DNA of 64,000 bases from Trueperaceae bacterium. Lineage in GTDB: Bacteria; Deinococcota; Deinococci; Deinococcales; Trueperaceae. Made by a program: the position numbers and the translations under genes. Below are positions 16,327 through 24,617 of this stretch, one piece after another. Numbering within the stretch: the stretch's first letter is position 1; every line of letters starts with the position of its first letter. Below the pieces are notes generated by a model. It ran no database searches. It saw only the letters and a list, made by a program, of their open reading frames with translations, and had not been told where the DNA came from. The DNA lies in contig JAMLIB010000003.1 in the NCBI GenBank assembly GCA_023954415.1, positions 270,095 to 334,094 of the forward strand. Reading direction: 5' to 3'.

Positions 16327-17118
16327 TCAGAGCGACGTGACCAGGCCGCCGTCCACCAGCAAGCTGACGCCGGTCACGTAGGACGAGGCGTCCGAGGCGA
16401 GGAAAGCGGCCACGCGCCCGAACTCCTCGACGGTCCCGATGCGACCGAGGGGGATGGCCGCGACGGACCGAGCGCGCGCCGCTTCGAGGCTGATGCCCTC
16501 CCTCTCGGACGCCTTGCCGTCCAGCTCCCGGATGCGCGGCGTGTCGATACGGCCGGGCGATACCACGTTCACCCTGATCCCCTCGCCGGCCAGGTTGGTG
16601 GCGAGGTCCTTGCATAGCGCCTGCACCGCGGGCCGGTAGGCGTTGGACAGGGTCAGGTTCTTGATGGGCGCGCGCACGCTCGACGAGCCGATGACGACGA
16701 TGGAGCCTCCGCCGGCCGAGCGCATGTGGGGAAGCGCCAGGCGCACCGAACGCACCACGCTCATCAAGGTGAGCTCGAAGGCCTGGGCCCAGGCCGCGTC
16801 CGTCAGTGTGTCGAACCCGCCGGCGGGCGGCCCGCCGGCGTTGCCAACGAGCACGTCGATGCCACCGAGCTCCGCCGCCACCGCCGCGAACAGCCGCTCC
16901 AGGTCCGCACCGTCGGCGACGTCGCACTGGAAGCCGGTCACGCTTTCGTTGCCCGTCGCTTCGGCGATCTCGCCGGCCACGACCCGGGCGCGCTCGAGCG
17001 ATCGTCCGCAGATGGCGACCCGGGCGCCTTCGCCGGCCAAGGCGGTGGCCGTGCCGCGGCCGAGGCCGCTCGTTCCCGCGAGGACGAGCGCCCTCTTGCC
17101 TGTCAGTCCAAGGTTCAT
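16327..17118 (-). CDS. Atypical short-chain dehydrogenase/reductase (SDR) without YxxxK
   Basis: A 263-residue SDR-fold protein. It has the nucleotide motif LAGTSGLGRGTATAL, the NAG motif (VGNAGGPPAGG), the serine motif VIGSSSVRAP and the C-terminal YVTGVSLLVDGGLV. The catalytic region reads LTLSNAYRPAVQALCKDLA: aligned with the usual YSAxK, Tyr is Leu157 and Lys is Tyr161. This LSNxxR variant is seen in a subgroup usually labelled 3-oxoacyl-ACP reductase, whose chemistry is not settled. A GGAGG site precedes the ATG at 17118. It is convergent with hsp20. Confidence 0.87.
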   Translation of the reverse strand: MNLGLTGKRALVLAGTSGLGRGTATALAGEGARVAICGRSLERARVVAGEIAEATGNESVTGFQCDVADGADLERLFAAVAAELGGIDVLVGNAGGPPAGGFDTLTDAAWAQAFELTLMSVVRSVRLALPHMRSAGGGSIVVIGSSSVRAPIKNLTLSNAYRPAVQALCKDLATNLAGEGIRVNVVSPGRIDTPRIRELDGKASEREGISLEAARARSVAAIPLGRIGTVEEFGRVAAFLASDASSYVTGVSLLVDGGLVTSL

Positions 17119-17442
17119 CTTCGCCTCCGTAACTCGTTGAGCACGAGATCATCACAGCCTAGCCCCCGGCGGGCGCCTCGGTGGCGGTGAGGAGCGGTAG
17201 ACCCGGCCACCCCCGACCCGGCCCCGACCGCCCGGGCCGCGGCCGACGGCCTCGCCGGGTTGGACGGTACCGGATGGTACGGTCGCGTTGCCCTTCGGCG
17301 ACGACCGCTAATCGTTACGGAGTTTCGCCTGGGAGTAGTGCCCATCGGATGGTCGCTCGGGGTGTATGCTAGTAACCGAGCCTTCAGTTGGAAGACTCGC
17401 GTCAAAAGTCTGGTTCGGAAGAGCAAGCGATAGGAGATTCCC
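17119..17442. other. Intergenic region between divergent genes
   Basis: 324 bp with no credible gene. It should hold the promoters of the SDR gene (minus) and of the 137-residue protein (plus). A TATGCT at 17365-17370 is a possible -10 for the latter, but no matching -35 is seen. A TAGGAG ribosome-binding site precedes the ATG at 17443. Confidence 0.5.
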
Positions 17443-17856
17443 ATGGCATTGACAGAAGTGATCGTGCTGATCCCCGAGGAGCGCGTAGGCGATTTCTACC
17501 GTGTCGTCGGAGCCTGGATGGGCGGCGCCAACCTCGTCGACGAGTCGAACGTCGGGCGCGGCCGTCGGCGCAACAACCCCAGCTCCACCCCGCTGGTGCT
17601 GTCCAACAGCAGCCGGTACTACCCGCTTCACCGCCACCTCGCCAACGTGAGCAAGGACACCAAGTCCTACGAGATGAGCTTCGACGAGATCACGACGGTC
17701 ATGGGCGACAGGCTGCCGAAGTCCGCCGAGGACCACCGCGCGTGGTGGGCGAACACGGAATCGCACTCGCAGGCGCTCGCCTGGATCTCGGCCGGCTGGA
17801 AGGTCGACGGCGTCGACCTCGTAGGTCGCCTCATCCACTTCACGCGCCCCAAGTAA
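17443..17856 (+). CDS. Conserved hypothetical protein (DUF7662-like domain)
   Basis: A 137-residue protein without signal or membrane segments. The C-terminal ~75 residues (YYPLHRHLANVSKDTKSYEMSFDEITTVMGDRLPKSAEDHRAWWANT ... HSQALAWISAGWKVDGVDL) resemble a small domain found in many bacterial hypothetical proteins, with invariant HRAWWAN and HSQAxAW. The N-terminal ~45 residues are unrelated to anything I recognise. Function unknown; single-gene unit ended by a strong hairpin. Confidence 0.7.
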   Translation: MALTEVIVLIPEERVGDFYRVVGAWMGGANLVDESNVGRGRRRNNPSSTPLVLSNSSRYYPLHRHLANVSKDTKSYEMSFDEITTVMGDRLPKSAEDHRAWWANTESHSQALAWISAGWKVDGVDLVGRLIHFTRPK

Positions 17857-17904
17857 TCACTCTCGACGGCCAGGGGGATCTTTCCGCCGCACCGATGGCG
17901 TGAA

Positions 17905-17948
17905 AGCGAGAGCCCGGGCACCATGGAGTTGGTGCCCGGGCTCTCGCT
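17905..17948. terminator. Bidirectional hairpin terminator
   Basis: A perfect 18-bp stem (17905-17922 with 17931-17948) around the 8-nt loop ATGGAGTT, lying between two convergent genes. No U-tract follows on either strand. Confidence 0.8.
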
Positions 17949-18011
17949 CGCGTTCGACAGGTCGTCGCGTCGGATGATCCGGCTCGTACGGGACGCGCGG
18001 CTGATTGCCGC

Positions 18012-18563
18012 TCAGGCGTACCCCGGCCGCAGCCTCTCGAGGTAGAGCTTGCGGAACTTCGCGACCTTCGGCGCGATGACGGCCGCGCAGTAAGGCTGCC
18101 GCGGGTTACGTGCGAAGTAGTCGTCGTGGTACTCCTCGGCCGGGTAGAAGTTCGTGAGAGGTTGGAGCTCGGTCACGATGGGGGCGTCGTACATGCCCGA
18201 GTCGGCCACCTCGCGTAGCACGGCCTCGGCCGTCCTACGTTGTTCCTCGTCCTGGTAGAAGACGGCCGAGCGGTACTGGGTACCGATGTCGTTGCCCTGC
18301 CTGTCCTTGGTCGTCGGGTCGTGCATGGTGAAGAACACGCGCAGGATGTCGGCGTAGGAGACGACGCTCGGGTCGAACACGAGGCGCACGACCTCGGCAT
18401 GCCCGGTCCTGCCCGTGCAGACCTGCTCGTAGCTCGGGTCGGCCACCGTGCCGCCCGAGTAGCCGGATTGCACGCTCTCGATGCCGTTCAGGCCGGTGAA
18501 GATCGCTTCCATGCACCAGAAGCAGCCTCCGGCCAGTACCGCGGTCGACGTTCTCTCGCTCAT
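18012..18563 (-). CDS. msrA: Peptide-methionine (S)-S-oxide reductase MsrA
   Basis: A 183-residue enzyme that reduces methionine-S-sulfoxide. The active site GGCFWCMEA (Cys14) is at the N-terminus, followed by GYSGGTVADPSYEQVCTGRTGHAEVV and HDPTTKDRQGNDIGTQYRSAVFY; the C-terminal region has EYHDDYFARNPRQPYC with a candidate resolving Cys. The ATG at 18563 gives a normal family start. The gene lies 26 bp after pepA on the same strand, probably one operon for repair or turnover of damaged proteins. Confidence 0.96.
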   Translation of the reverse strand: MSERTSTAVLAGGCFWCMEAIFTGLNGIESVQSGYSGGTVADPSYEQVCTGRTGHAEVVRLVFDPSVVSYADILRVFFTMHDPTTKDRQGNDIGTQYRSAVFYQDEEQRRTAEAVLREVADSGMYDAPIVTELQPLTNFYPAEEYHDDYFARNPRQPYCAAVIAPKVAKFRKLYLERLRPGYA

Positions 18564-18589
18564 GCCCTTCACCCTAATCCCGTCCGCGC

Positions 18590-20149
18590 TCACGCCCAGT
18601 CGCGCAAGAACTCGACGAACAGCCGCACGCCGTAACCGGTGGCGCCCGGCGTCAGGTAGCCGCGGCCCTTGGGGTTCTCGATCAGCCCCATGCCCGCCAT
18701 GTCGACGTGCGCCCACGGGTACTCCGTGAACGCCTGCAGGAAGGCGGCCGACGTGCCGATGCCGCCCTTCGCGCCTCCACTGTTCTTGAGGTCCGCGACC
18801 TTCGACTCGATGGCTGCGCGGTACTCGGGGAAGAGGGGCATCGGCCACACGCGCTCGCCGGTAGCTTCCGACGCGGTCTCGATCCTGGCCCGCAACGTCG
18901 GATCCGTGAAGAAGAGCGATGCCGCCACGCCCTCGCCGAGCGCAGTGGCGCTCGCGCCGGTGAGGGTCGCGATGTCGATCACGGCGGCGGGGGCGTACCC
19001 CTTGGCGTGCACGAGCGCGTCTGCGAGAGCAAGGCGCCCCTCCGCGTCCGTCGAGATGACCTCGACCGAAAGCCCGTTGCCGGCGACGAGCACGTCGGAA
19101 GGCCGGTACGCCGCCCCGTCGGGCATGTTCTCGACGCACGGGGCGAGCCCAAGGACGCGCACGTTCAGGTCGAGCTCGGCGACCGTCTGCATCGCCCCTA
19201 TGACGGCGGCGGCGCCCGACATGTCCGACTTCATCGGGACCATGCCGTCGCGCGTCTTCAGGGAGAGGCCGCCGGAGTCGAACGTGACGCCCTTGCCGAC
19301 GAGGACGACGAGCGGCAGGTCCGTACGCGCCTCGTTGTGCGCCAGCTCGATGAACCTTGGCTCGAGGGCGCTGCCCTTGGCGACGGCGAGGAAGGCGCCC
19401 ATGCCGCGCTCCTCCGCCCAGGCGCGGTCGCCGATCGTCACGCGCAGGCCCGTGCGCTCGGCCATGGCCGCCGCCGCATCCGCCAGGTACTCGGGCGTGG
19501 CATGGACGGGCGGGAGGTTGACGAGGTCGCGGGCGAGGGCGACGCCGCGGGCTATAGCCGCCGCGGCCGCGGCGCCTTCCCGGACCTGCGGCAGGTGGCC
19601 GCCGTCCAGTTCGACGAGCGCGACCTGGGTGAGGGCCCGCTCCGGCGCCTGGTCCTGGGCGCGCCACCCGCCGAAGCGGTAGCTCGCGAGCAGCGCGCCC
19701 TCCAACGTGGCCTGCGCCGCCTCGCCCGCGACCAGCCCGCCCCCGCCTGCGCCGTGGACGAGCGAGGCCAAGGTGGAGGCGCCCAGCTCGCGCGCCTTGG
19801 CCGCTGCCGCCGCGGACGCGCGCCGCACCGCCTCCAGGCCGAAGGATGTGCGGCTCCCGAGCCCCGCGACGATGACGCGCGGCGCTACGACGCCGCCCGA
19901 CGGGTAGAGGACGGTGACCTCGCCGAGCTTCCCGGTGACGTCGCCGCTCGCGATCAGGCGGGAGATGGTGCCCCCCATGGCGGCGTCGACCGCGCCCGTC
20001 GCCCCGGTCGGGGCGGCCACGCCGGCGAACAGGTTGACCACGATGGCGTCCGCGGCGACGTCCTGGATCTTGCCGCTGATCACCTCGCTGGCCGGAAGCG
20101 TGCCTAGGCCGAGGCGCGGCGTGCGCCGGTCGCTGAAGTGGTCCGTCAT
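18590..20149 (-). CDS. pepA: Leucyl aminopeptidase (M17, PepA)
   Basis: A 519-residue cytoplasmic di-metal aminopeptidase that removes N-terminal residues from peptides. The C-terminal catalytic domain shows VGKGVTFDSGGLSLK, MKSDMSGAAAVIGAM and ISTDAEGRLALADAL, with the metal and carboxylate ligands. The classical NTDAEGRL signature reads STDAEGRL here, a single Asn to Ser change before the ligands. The N-terminal ~170 residues form the usual less conserved domain. I chose the ATG at 20149 for its CAGGAGGG site. It probably shares a transcript with msrA. Confidence 0.94.
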   Translation of the reverse strand: MTDHFSDRRTPRLGLGTLPASEVISGKIQDVAADAIVVNLFAGVAAPTGATGAVDAAMGGTISRLIASGDVTGKLGEVTVLYPSGGVVAPRVIVAGLGSRTSFGLEAVRRASAAAAAKARELGASTLASLVHGAGGGGLVAGEAAQATLEGALLASYRFGGWRAQDQAPERALTQVALVELDGGHLPQVREGAAAAAAIARGVALARDLVNLPPVHATPEYLADAAAAMAERTGLRVTIGDRAWAEERGMGAFLAVAKGSALEPRFIELAHNEARTDLPLVVLVGKGVTFDSGGLSLKTRDGMVPMKSDMSGAAAVIGAMQTVAELDLNVRVLGLAPCVENMPDGAAYRPSDVLVAGNGLSVEVISTDAEGRLALADALVHAKGYAPAAVIDIATLTGASATALGEGVAASLFFTDPTLRARIETASEATGERVWPMPLFPEYRAAIESKVADLKNSGGAKGGIGTSAAFLQAFTEYPWAHVDMAGMGLIENPKGRGYLTPGATGYGVRLFVEFLRDWA

Positions 20150-20213
20150 GTTCCCTCCTGGGGCGCTCGAAGCGCCGAGGCCGGCCATGCTAACGCCGCC
20201 GGTCGCCGGTCGT

Positions 20214-20242
20214 TTGCATTCTGATCGGCGGCCGTCTATAGT
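20214..20242 (+). promoter_or_regulatory. Candidate promoter of the iclR-peptide operon
   Basis: TTGCAT (20214-20219) and TATAGT (20237-20242) spaced by 17 bp, about 118 bp before the iclR start. Confidence 0.55.
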
Positions 20243-20297
20243 CTCCCAATCGCTGGTCGTATGGCAGTGTGAAAACGTATCACCATCCGAGATGACG

Positions 20298-20332
20298 CGC
20301 TATCGCAGATAGCGACGCTGCTCGAGATAGCG
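20298..20332. promoter_or_regulatory. Candidate IclR operator
   Basis: The perfect inverted repeat CGCTATC-GCA-GATAGCG (20298-20314) is followed by a third half-site GATAGCG (20326-20332). It lies between the putative promoter and the iclR start, well placed for autorepression by a road-block. Confidence 0.6.
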
Positions 20333-20359
20333 GCGGTACTACCAGGGAAGGAGGCGGAC

Positions 20360-21130
20360 ATGAACCAGTACGTGATCCAGTCGGCCCTACGCACGCTCCA
20401 GGTCCTCCTGGCGTTCGGGAAGCCTCCGCACCGCTTCGGGCTATCCGATCTGATGCTAGTGACACCGTTCGAGAAGAACCAGCTCTACCGCTCGCTAAGG
20501 ACCCTCGAGGCCGCCGGCTTCATCGTGGCGGACAGTGGCGGTCGCTACACCGTCACCCCCGTCGTCAACGTCCTCAGCGCCGCCAGCGCCCACGGGCGCC
20601 CGTTGACGCTCGTCGAGGTCGCGTCGCCGCATCTGGACGCCCTCGCCGAGGAGACGGGGGAGGCCATCAACCTCAACGTGCTCGCCGGCGACCAGGCCGT
20701 GTGCCTCGACCGGCGCGAGAGCCCCCACCGCGTGCGGCTCGCGTCCGTCCTCGGCCAGGCGTACCCATTGCACGCCGGGGCTGGTCCCAAGGCCATCCTC
20801 GCCTTCCTCGACGAGGAGCTGCGCGCCCAGGTCCTGCGGAAGCTCGATACCTACCCCAGCTACACCGCCACCACGCAGCGCGACCCCGCGTTGCTCGCGC
20901 GCGAGCTGGAACTCACGCGCGAGCGCGGCTACTCGATCAGCGACGGGGACTTCGACGATAACGCCAAGGGGATCGGAGCGCCCGTCTTCGACGGTCCCGG
21001 TCAGGTCGTAGGCGCGATCAGCATCGGAGGACCGTCTTTCCGCGTCGGCGAGGAAGAGCTGACGCGCTACACGCCGCTCATCATCCGGGTAGCCAAGGCC
21101 ATCTCCAACGGCCTCGGGTACTCGGGGTGA
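20360..21130 (+). CDS. IclR-family transcriptional regulator
   Basis: A 256-residue regulator. The N-terminal winged helix covers about residues 5-65 (ALRTLQVLLAFGKPPHRFGLSDL ... EKNQLYRSLRTLEAAGFI). The C-terminal IclR effector domain covers about 80-250 (LDALAEETGEAINLNVLAGDQAVCLDR ... PLHAGAGPKAILAF ... DGDFDDNAKGIGAPVFDGPGQVVGAISIGGP). It heads a run of genes for peptide uptake and hydrolysis, with which it is likely co-transcribed, so it probably senses a peptide-derived or amino-acid-derived effector. AAGGAGG precedes the ATG. Confidence 0.93.
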   Translation: MNQYVIQSALRTLQVLLAFGKPPHRFGLSDLMLVTPFEKNQLYRSLRTLEAAGFIVADSGGRYTVTPVVNVLSAASAHGRPLTLVEVASPHLDALAEETGEAINLNVLAGDQAVCLDRRESPHRVRLASVLGQAYPLHAGAGPKAILAFLDEELRAQVLRKLDTYPSYTATTQRDPALLARELELTRERGYSISDGDFDDNAKGIGAPVFDGPGQVVGAISIGGPSFRVGEEELTRYTPLIIRVAKAISNGLGYSG

Positions 21131-21150
21131 GGAAGTTCAAGGAGGACCGC

Positions 21151-22749
21151 ATGCCCCCGATCCGTGTCCGCTTCAAGCTCCTCAGGTTGCTGACCGCGCT
21201 GCTGGCGTCCATGGCCGTCGTCGTCGCGAGCGCGCAGGACCACGACCCCAACGGGTCGCTCACCTTCGCGACCAACGCCGACCCGACGCTCAACCCGTGG
21301 AACGCCTCCGCGGTCATCGAGTCCAACCTCATCAACACGATCCTGTTCGACCAGCTCGTGCGCTACGACCCGACCGACCTCCGCCCCGCCCCGGGTCTGG
21401 CCGAGAGCTGGGAGACGGCGGCCGACGGCCTCTCCTGGACGTTCCACCTGCGCCCCGAGGCCAAGTGGTCCGACGGCGTGCCGTTCACGGCCGACGACGT
21501 CGTCTTCACCTTCAACGACGTCGTCCTCAACAAGGACCTCGGAGCGCGGAGCGCCTCGGGCTTCGCGCCCGTCGACCGCGTCGTCAAGGTCGACGATCAC
21601 ACCGTCGTGTTCGAACTGAACCGCCCGTTCTCCTCCTTGCCCTACTTCCTCGCCTACTACGCCGGGATGATCCCCGCGCACGTCCTTGGCGACGCCGAGA
21701 ACCCCCTCACGGTGGCCTCGTTCAACAAGGGCAACCCCGTGGTCACGGGCCCGTACCGCGTCGGCGAGTTCGTGCCGGGCGCCTACGTCAAGCTCGTGCC
21801 GAACGAGAACTACTGGGGGCCGGCGCCCAAGCTCGCGTCCATCACCTTCAACATCATCCCCGACGGCAACGCTCAGATCGCGCAGCTCCTGGCCGGCGGG
21901 CTCGACATGGTCTCGATCACGAACCCTGCGCTACTCGCGGGCGTGGCGAACAACCCCAACCTCGAGGTCATCAGGCAGAGCCAGAACATCTGGTACTTCG
22001 TGGCGCTCAACCTCAACGACGAGCGTTTCCAGGACGTGCGCGTGCGGCAGGCGCTCCTCAGCGCCATCGACCGCCCGGCCATCATCGACGCCGTCCTCGA
22101 AGGTTACGGCGTGGTCGCCACCGGCCCCATCGCCCCGCTGCAGCAGGCCCTCTACGACGACGACGTCGCGCAGTGGCCCTTCGATCCCGAGAGGGCCAAG
22201 GAGCTCCTGGCGGAGGCCGGCTGGACGCCCGGCCCTGACGGCGTGCTCCAGAAGGACGGCCAGCGCTTCGTCATCGACATGCCCACCGGGCAGTACGGCT
22301 ACCTCGTGCCCTCCACGCTTCTCGTGCAGCAGTACTGGCAGGACATCGGCGTAGAGGCCAACGTCGAGACCATCGAGTGGAACGCCTTCATCCAGAAGGC
22401 CGTCGTGAACCGCGACTACGACGCCATGCTCGCCTGGTGGAGCACCCCGCCGACCCCGGACCAGTCGAGCTACTTCGCCTCCTCGAGCGCCGTCACGGGC
22501 AACAACATCCCGGACTACCGCGATCCCGTCCTCGACGAGATCTGGGAGCGCGGCCGCGCCGCCACCAGCCAGGACGAGCAGGTCGCCGTCTACCGCGAGG
22601 CGCAGGAGCGCATGGCGGAACAGCTGCCCTACCTCTTCCTCTGGTACCCCGACATGATCGCCGTGCAGAACAAGCGCATCGGCGGGATGCACGACATCAA
22701 CAGCGCCGCGAACTTCCAGTACTCCTTCGACTGGTACGTTACGCGCTGA
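21151..22749 (+). CDS. Peptide-type ABC transporter substrate-binding protein (family 5)
   Basis: A 532-residue family 5 solute-binding protein with a signal peptide ending VVASAQ and the family signatures LTFATNADPTLNPWN, GLAESWETAADGLSWTFHLRPEAKWSDGVPFTADDVVFTF (read in pieces) and YLFLWYPD near the end. It binds di- or oligopeptides or similar solutes in the periplasm. The ATG at 21151 follows AAGGAGG; an upstream in-frame GTG at 21127 overlaps the iclR stop but has no such site. Confidence 0.92.
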   Translation: MPPIRVRFKLLRLLTALLASMAVVVASAQDHDPNGSLTFATNADPTLNPWNASAVIESNLINTILFDQLVRYDPTDLRPAPGLAESWETAADGLSWTFHLRPEAKWSDGVPFTADDVVFTFNDVVLNKDLGARSASGFAPVDRVVKVDDHTVVFELNRPFSSLPYFLAYYAGMIPAHVLGDAENPLTVASFNKGNPVVTGPYRVGEFVPGAYVKLVPNENYWGPAPKLASITFNIIPDGNAQIAQLLAGGLDMVSITNPALLAGVANNPNLEVIRQSQNIWYFVALNLNDERFQDVRVRQALLSAIDRPAIIDAVLEGYGVVATGPIAPLQQALYDDDVAQWPFDPERAKELLAEAGWTPGPDGVLQKDGQRFVIDMPTGQYGYLVPSTLLVQQYWQDIGVEANVETIEWNAFIQKAVVNRDYDAMLAWWSTPPTPDQSSYFASSSAVTGNNIPDYRDPVLDEIWERGRAATSQDEQVAVYREAQERMAEQLPYLFLWYPDMIAVQNKRIGGMHDINSAANFQYSFDWYVTR

Positions 22750-22768
22750 AGCCGCCGAGGAGCCGTAG

Positions 22769-23716
22769 ATGACCGCGTTCATCGTCCGCAGGGTGCTCAT
22801 GGGCGCGGTCGTCTTGTGGCTCGTGTCGGTCGTGACATTCTTCCTCATCCACCTCGCGCCGGGCGGCCCGTCGGCGGCCATCAGCTTCGACAGCACCGCC
22901 GAGCAGCGTGACGCGCTCTTCAAGCAGTTCGGCCTCTACGACCCGCCCCTCGTGCGCTACGGGAAGTGGCTCGCCGGCACGGTGCGAGGCGACCTAGGGG
23001 TGAGCTACAACCAGGGCCTCCCCGTCGGCCGGCTCCTCATGCAGCGCCTGCCCAACACGCTCACGTTGGGGCTCGCCGCCCTCGTCACCGCCACGCTCCT
23101 CGGTCTGCTGCTCGGGACCCTGGCGGCGGTCTACCGCAACGGCTGGGTCGACCACGTCGTCAGCACGATCTCCACGCTCGGCATGTCGATCCCCGGCTTC
23201 TGGCTGGGGATCGTCGCCATCATCCTCTTCGCCGTCGAGTTGCGCTGGCTGCCCGCTTCCGGCATCGTCAGCGCCAGCGGCGCAGGGAGCCTCGTCGACC
23301 GCCTGAGCCACCTCGTGCTGCCGGCCGGCGTGCTGGCCTTCACGCTCATGCCCAACGTCGTGCGCGTAACGCGTTCGGCGCTGCTCGAGGTGAACCGCGC
23401 CGACTACGTGCGCACCGCCAAGGGCAAGGGCCTGGCTCCCGGCACGGTCCTCTTCAAGCACGCCTTCAAGAACGCGCTCGTCCCCGTCCTCGCCGTCCTC
23501 GGCCTCGTGACCACCGCGCTCTTCTCCGGCTCCGTCGTCATCGAGAGCGTGTTCGGCTGGCCGGGGCTCGGGCGCCTCGCCATCGAGGCGGCGAACGGAC
23601 GCGACTACCCCGTCATCCTCGGCGCAACGCTCCTGGCGGGCCTCATCGTCGTGGTCGTCAACCTGCTCGTCGACCTCCTGTACGCCGCCGTCGACCCGAG
23701 GATCCGCCATGAGTGA
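22769..23716 (+). CDS. Peptide-type ABC transporter permease (DppB-like)
   Basis: A 315-residue membrane protein with six helices and the DppB/OppB features FIVRRVLMGAVVLWLVSVVTF at the N-terminus and the EAA-type loop ADYVRTAKGKGLAPGTVLFKHAFKNALVPV. It ends with NLLVDLLYAAVDPRIRHE, the usual DppB C-terminus. It overlaps the next permease by 8 bp. Confidence 0.94.
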   Translation: MTAFIVRRVLMGAVVLWLVSVVTFFLIHLAPGGPSAAISFDSTAEQRDALFKQFGLYDPPLVRYGKWLAGTVRGDLGVSYNQGLPVGRLLMQRLPNTLTLGLAALVTATLLGLLLGTLAAVYRNGWVDHVVSTISTLGMSIPGFWLGIVAIILFAVELRWLPASGIVSASGAGSLVDRLSHLVLPAGVLAFTLMPNVVRVTRSALLEVNRADYVRTAKGKGLAPGTVLFKHAFKNALVPVLAVLGLVTTALFSGSVVIESVFGWPGLGRLAIEAANGRDYPVILGATLLAGLIVVVVNLLVDLLYAAVDPRIRHE

Positions 23717-24593
23717 CGCGCCGGGCTCGCTCGTAGCGGAGAGCAGGAACGACGCGCGCAGAGCGCGGCGGCTGCGCTTCTGGCGGCACGTGCGGCGCCA
23801 GCCCCTTGGCGTGATCGCCCTCGCCGTGCTCGTCCTGCTCGCCGCCGCCGTCTGGCTCGGACCGCTCGTCTACCGGACGGCGCCCAACCGCACGGACGCC
23901 CGCAACATCCTCAAGGCCCCGACCATCACGCACCCGCTCGGCACCGACGAGCTCGGCCGCGACGTGCTCGCGCGCGTGCTCGCCGGAGGGCGCGTCTCGC
24001 TCAGCGTCGGCCTGCTCGCCATGGTCGTCGGCCTCGCCATCGGCATGGTGGCCGGCGGCCTCGCCGGCTACTTCCGCGGCCGCGTCGAGGTCGTCGTCAT
24101 GCGCCTCGTCGACGTGTTCATGGCCATCCCCAACTTCTTCCTCATCCTGGTCGTCGTCACGGCCTTCGGCAACCATCCTGTCACCGTCATCGTCACGGTC
24201 GGCATCGGCTTCTGGGCCCAGATGGCCAGGGTCGTGCACGCCGAGTTCGTCAAGGTCAGGGGCTTCGAGTTCGTCGAGGCCGCCCGCGCCTTGGGCGCCA
24301 CCCACCCGCGCACCATGCTCAGGCACGTCATGCCGCAGGTCGCGCCCCAGGCGATCGTCCTCGCGTCGCTCGGGGTCGGGTGGGCCATCCTCACCGAGGC
24401 GGGCCTGTCGTACCTAGGCCTAGGCATCCAGCCGCCCCTCGCCTCTTGGGGCAACATGCTCCAGAACGCCCAGTCGTACCTCTGGCTCAAACCGGAGCTC
24501 GCCATCTACCCGGGCCTGTTCATCGCCGTGACGGTGCTGGCCTTCAACGTGCTCGGCAACGCGCTGCGCGACGTGTTCGACCCGCGCGGCTAG
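23709..24593 (+). CDS. Peptide-type ABC transporter permease (DppC-like)
   Basis: A 294-residue membrane protein. The HPLGTDELGRDVLARVLAGGRVSLSVG segment and the EAA loop FVEAARALGATHPRTMLRHVMPQ identify the DppC/OppC family. The C-terminus reads NVLGNALRDVFDPRG. It pairs with the DppB-like subunit. No DppD/DppF ATPases follow; the operon continues with peptidases. Confidence 0.94.
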   Translation: MSDAPGSLVAESRNDARRARRLRFWRHVRRQPLGVIALAVLVLLAAAVWLGPLVYRTAPNRTDARNILKAPTITHPLGTDELGRDVLARVLAGGRVSLSVGLLAMVVGLAIGMVAGGLAGYFRGRVEVVVMRLVDVFMAIPNFFLILVVVTAFGNHPVTVIVTVGIGFWAQMARVVHAEFVKVRGFEFVEAARALGATHPRTMLRHVMPQVAPQAIVLASLGVGWAILTEAGLSYLGLGIQPPLASWGNMLQNAQSYLWLKPELAIYPGLFIAVTVLAFNVLGNALRDVFDPRG

Positions 24594-24617
24594 AGGCGCC
24601 CCGACCAAGGAGATCCG

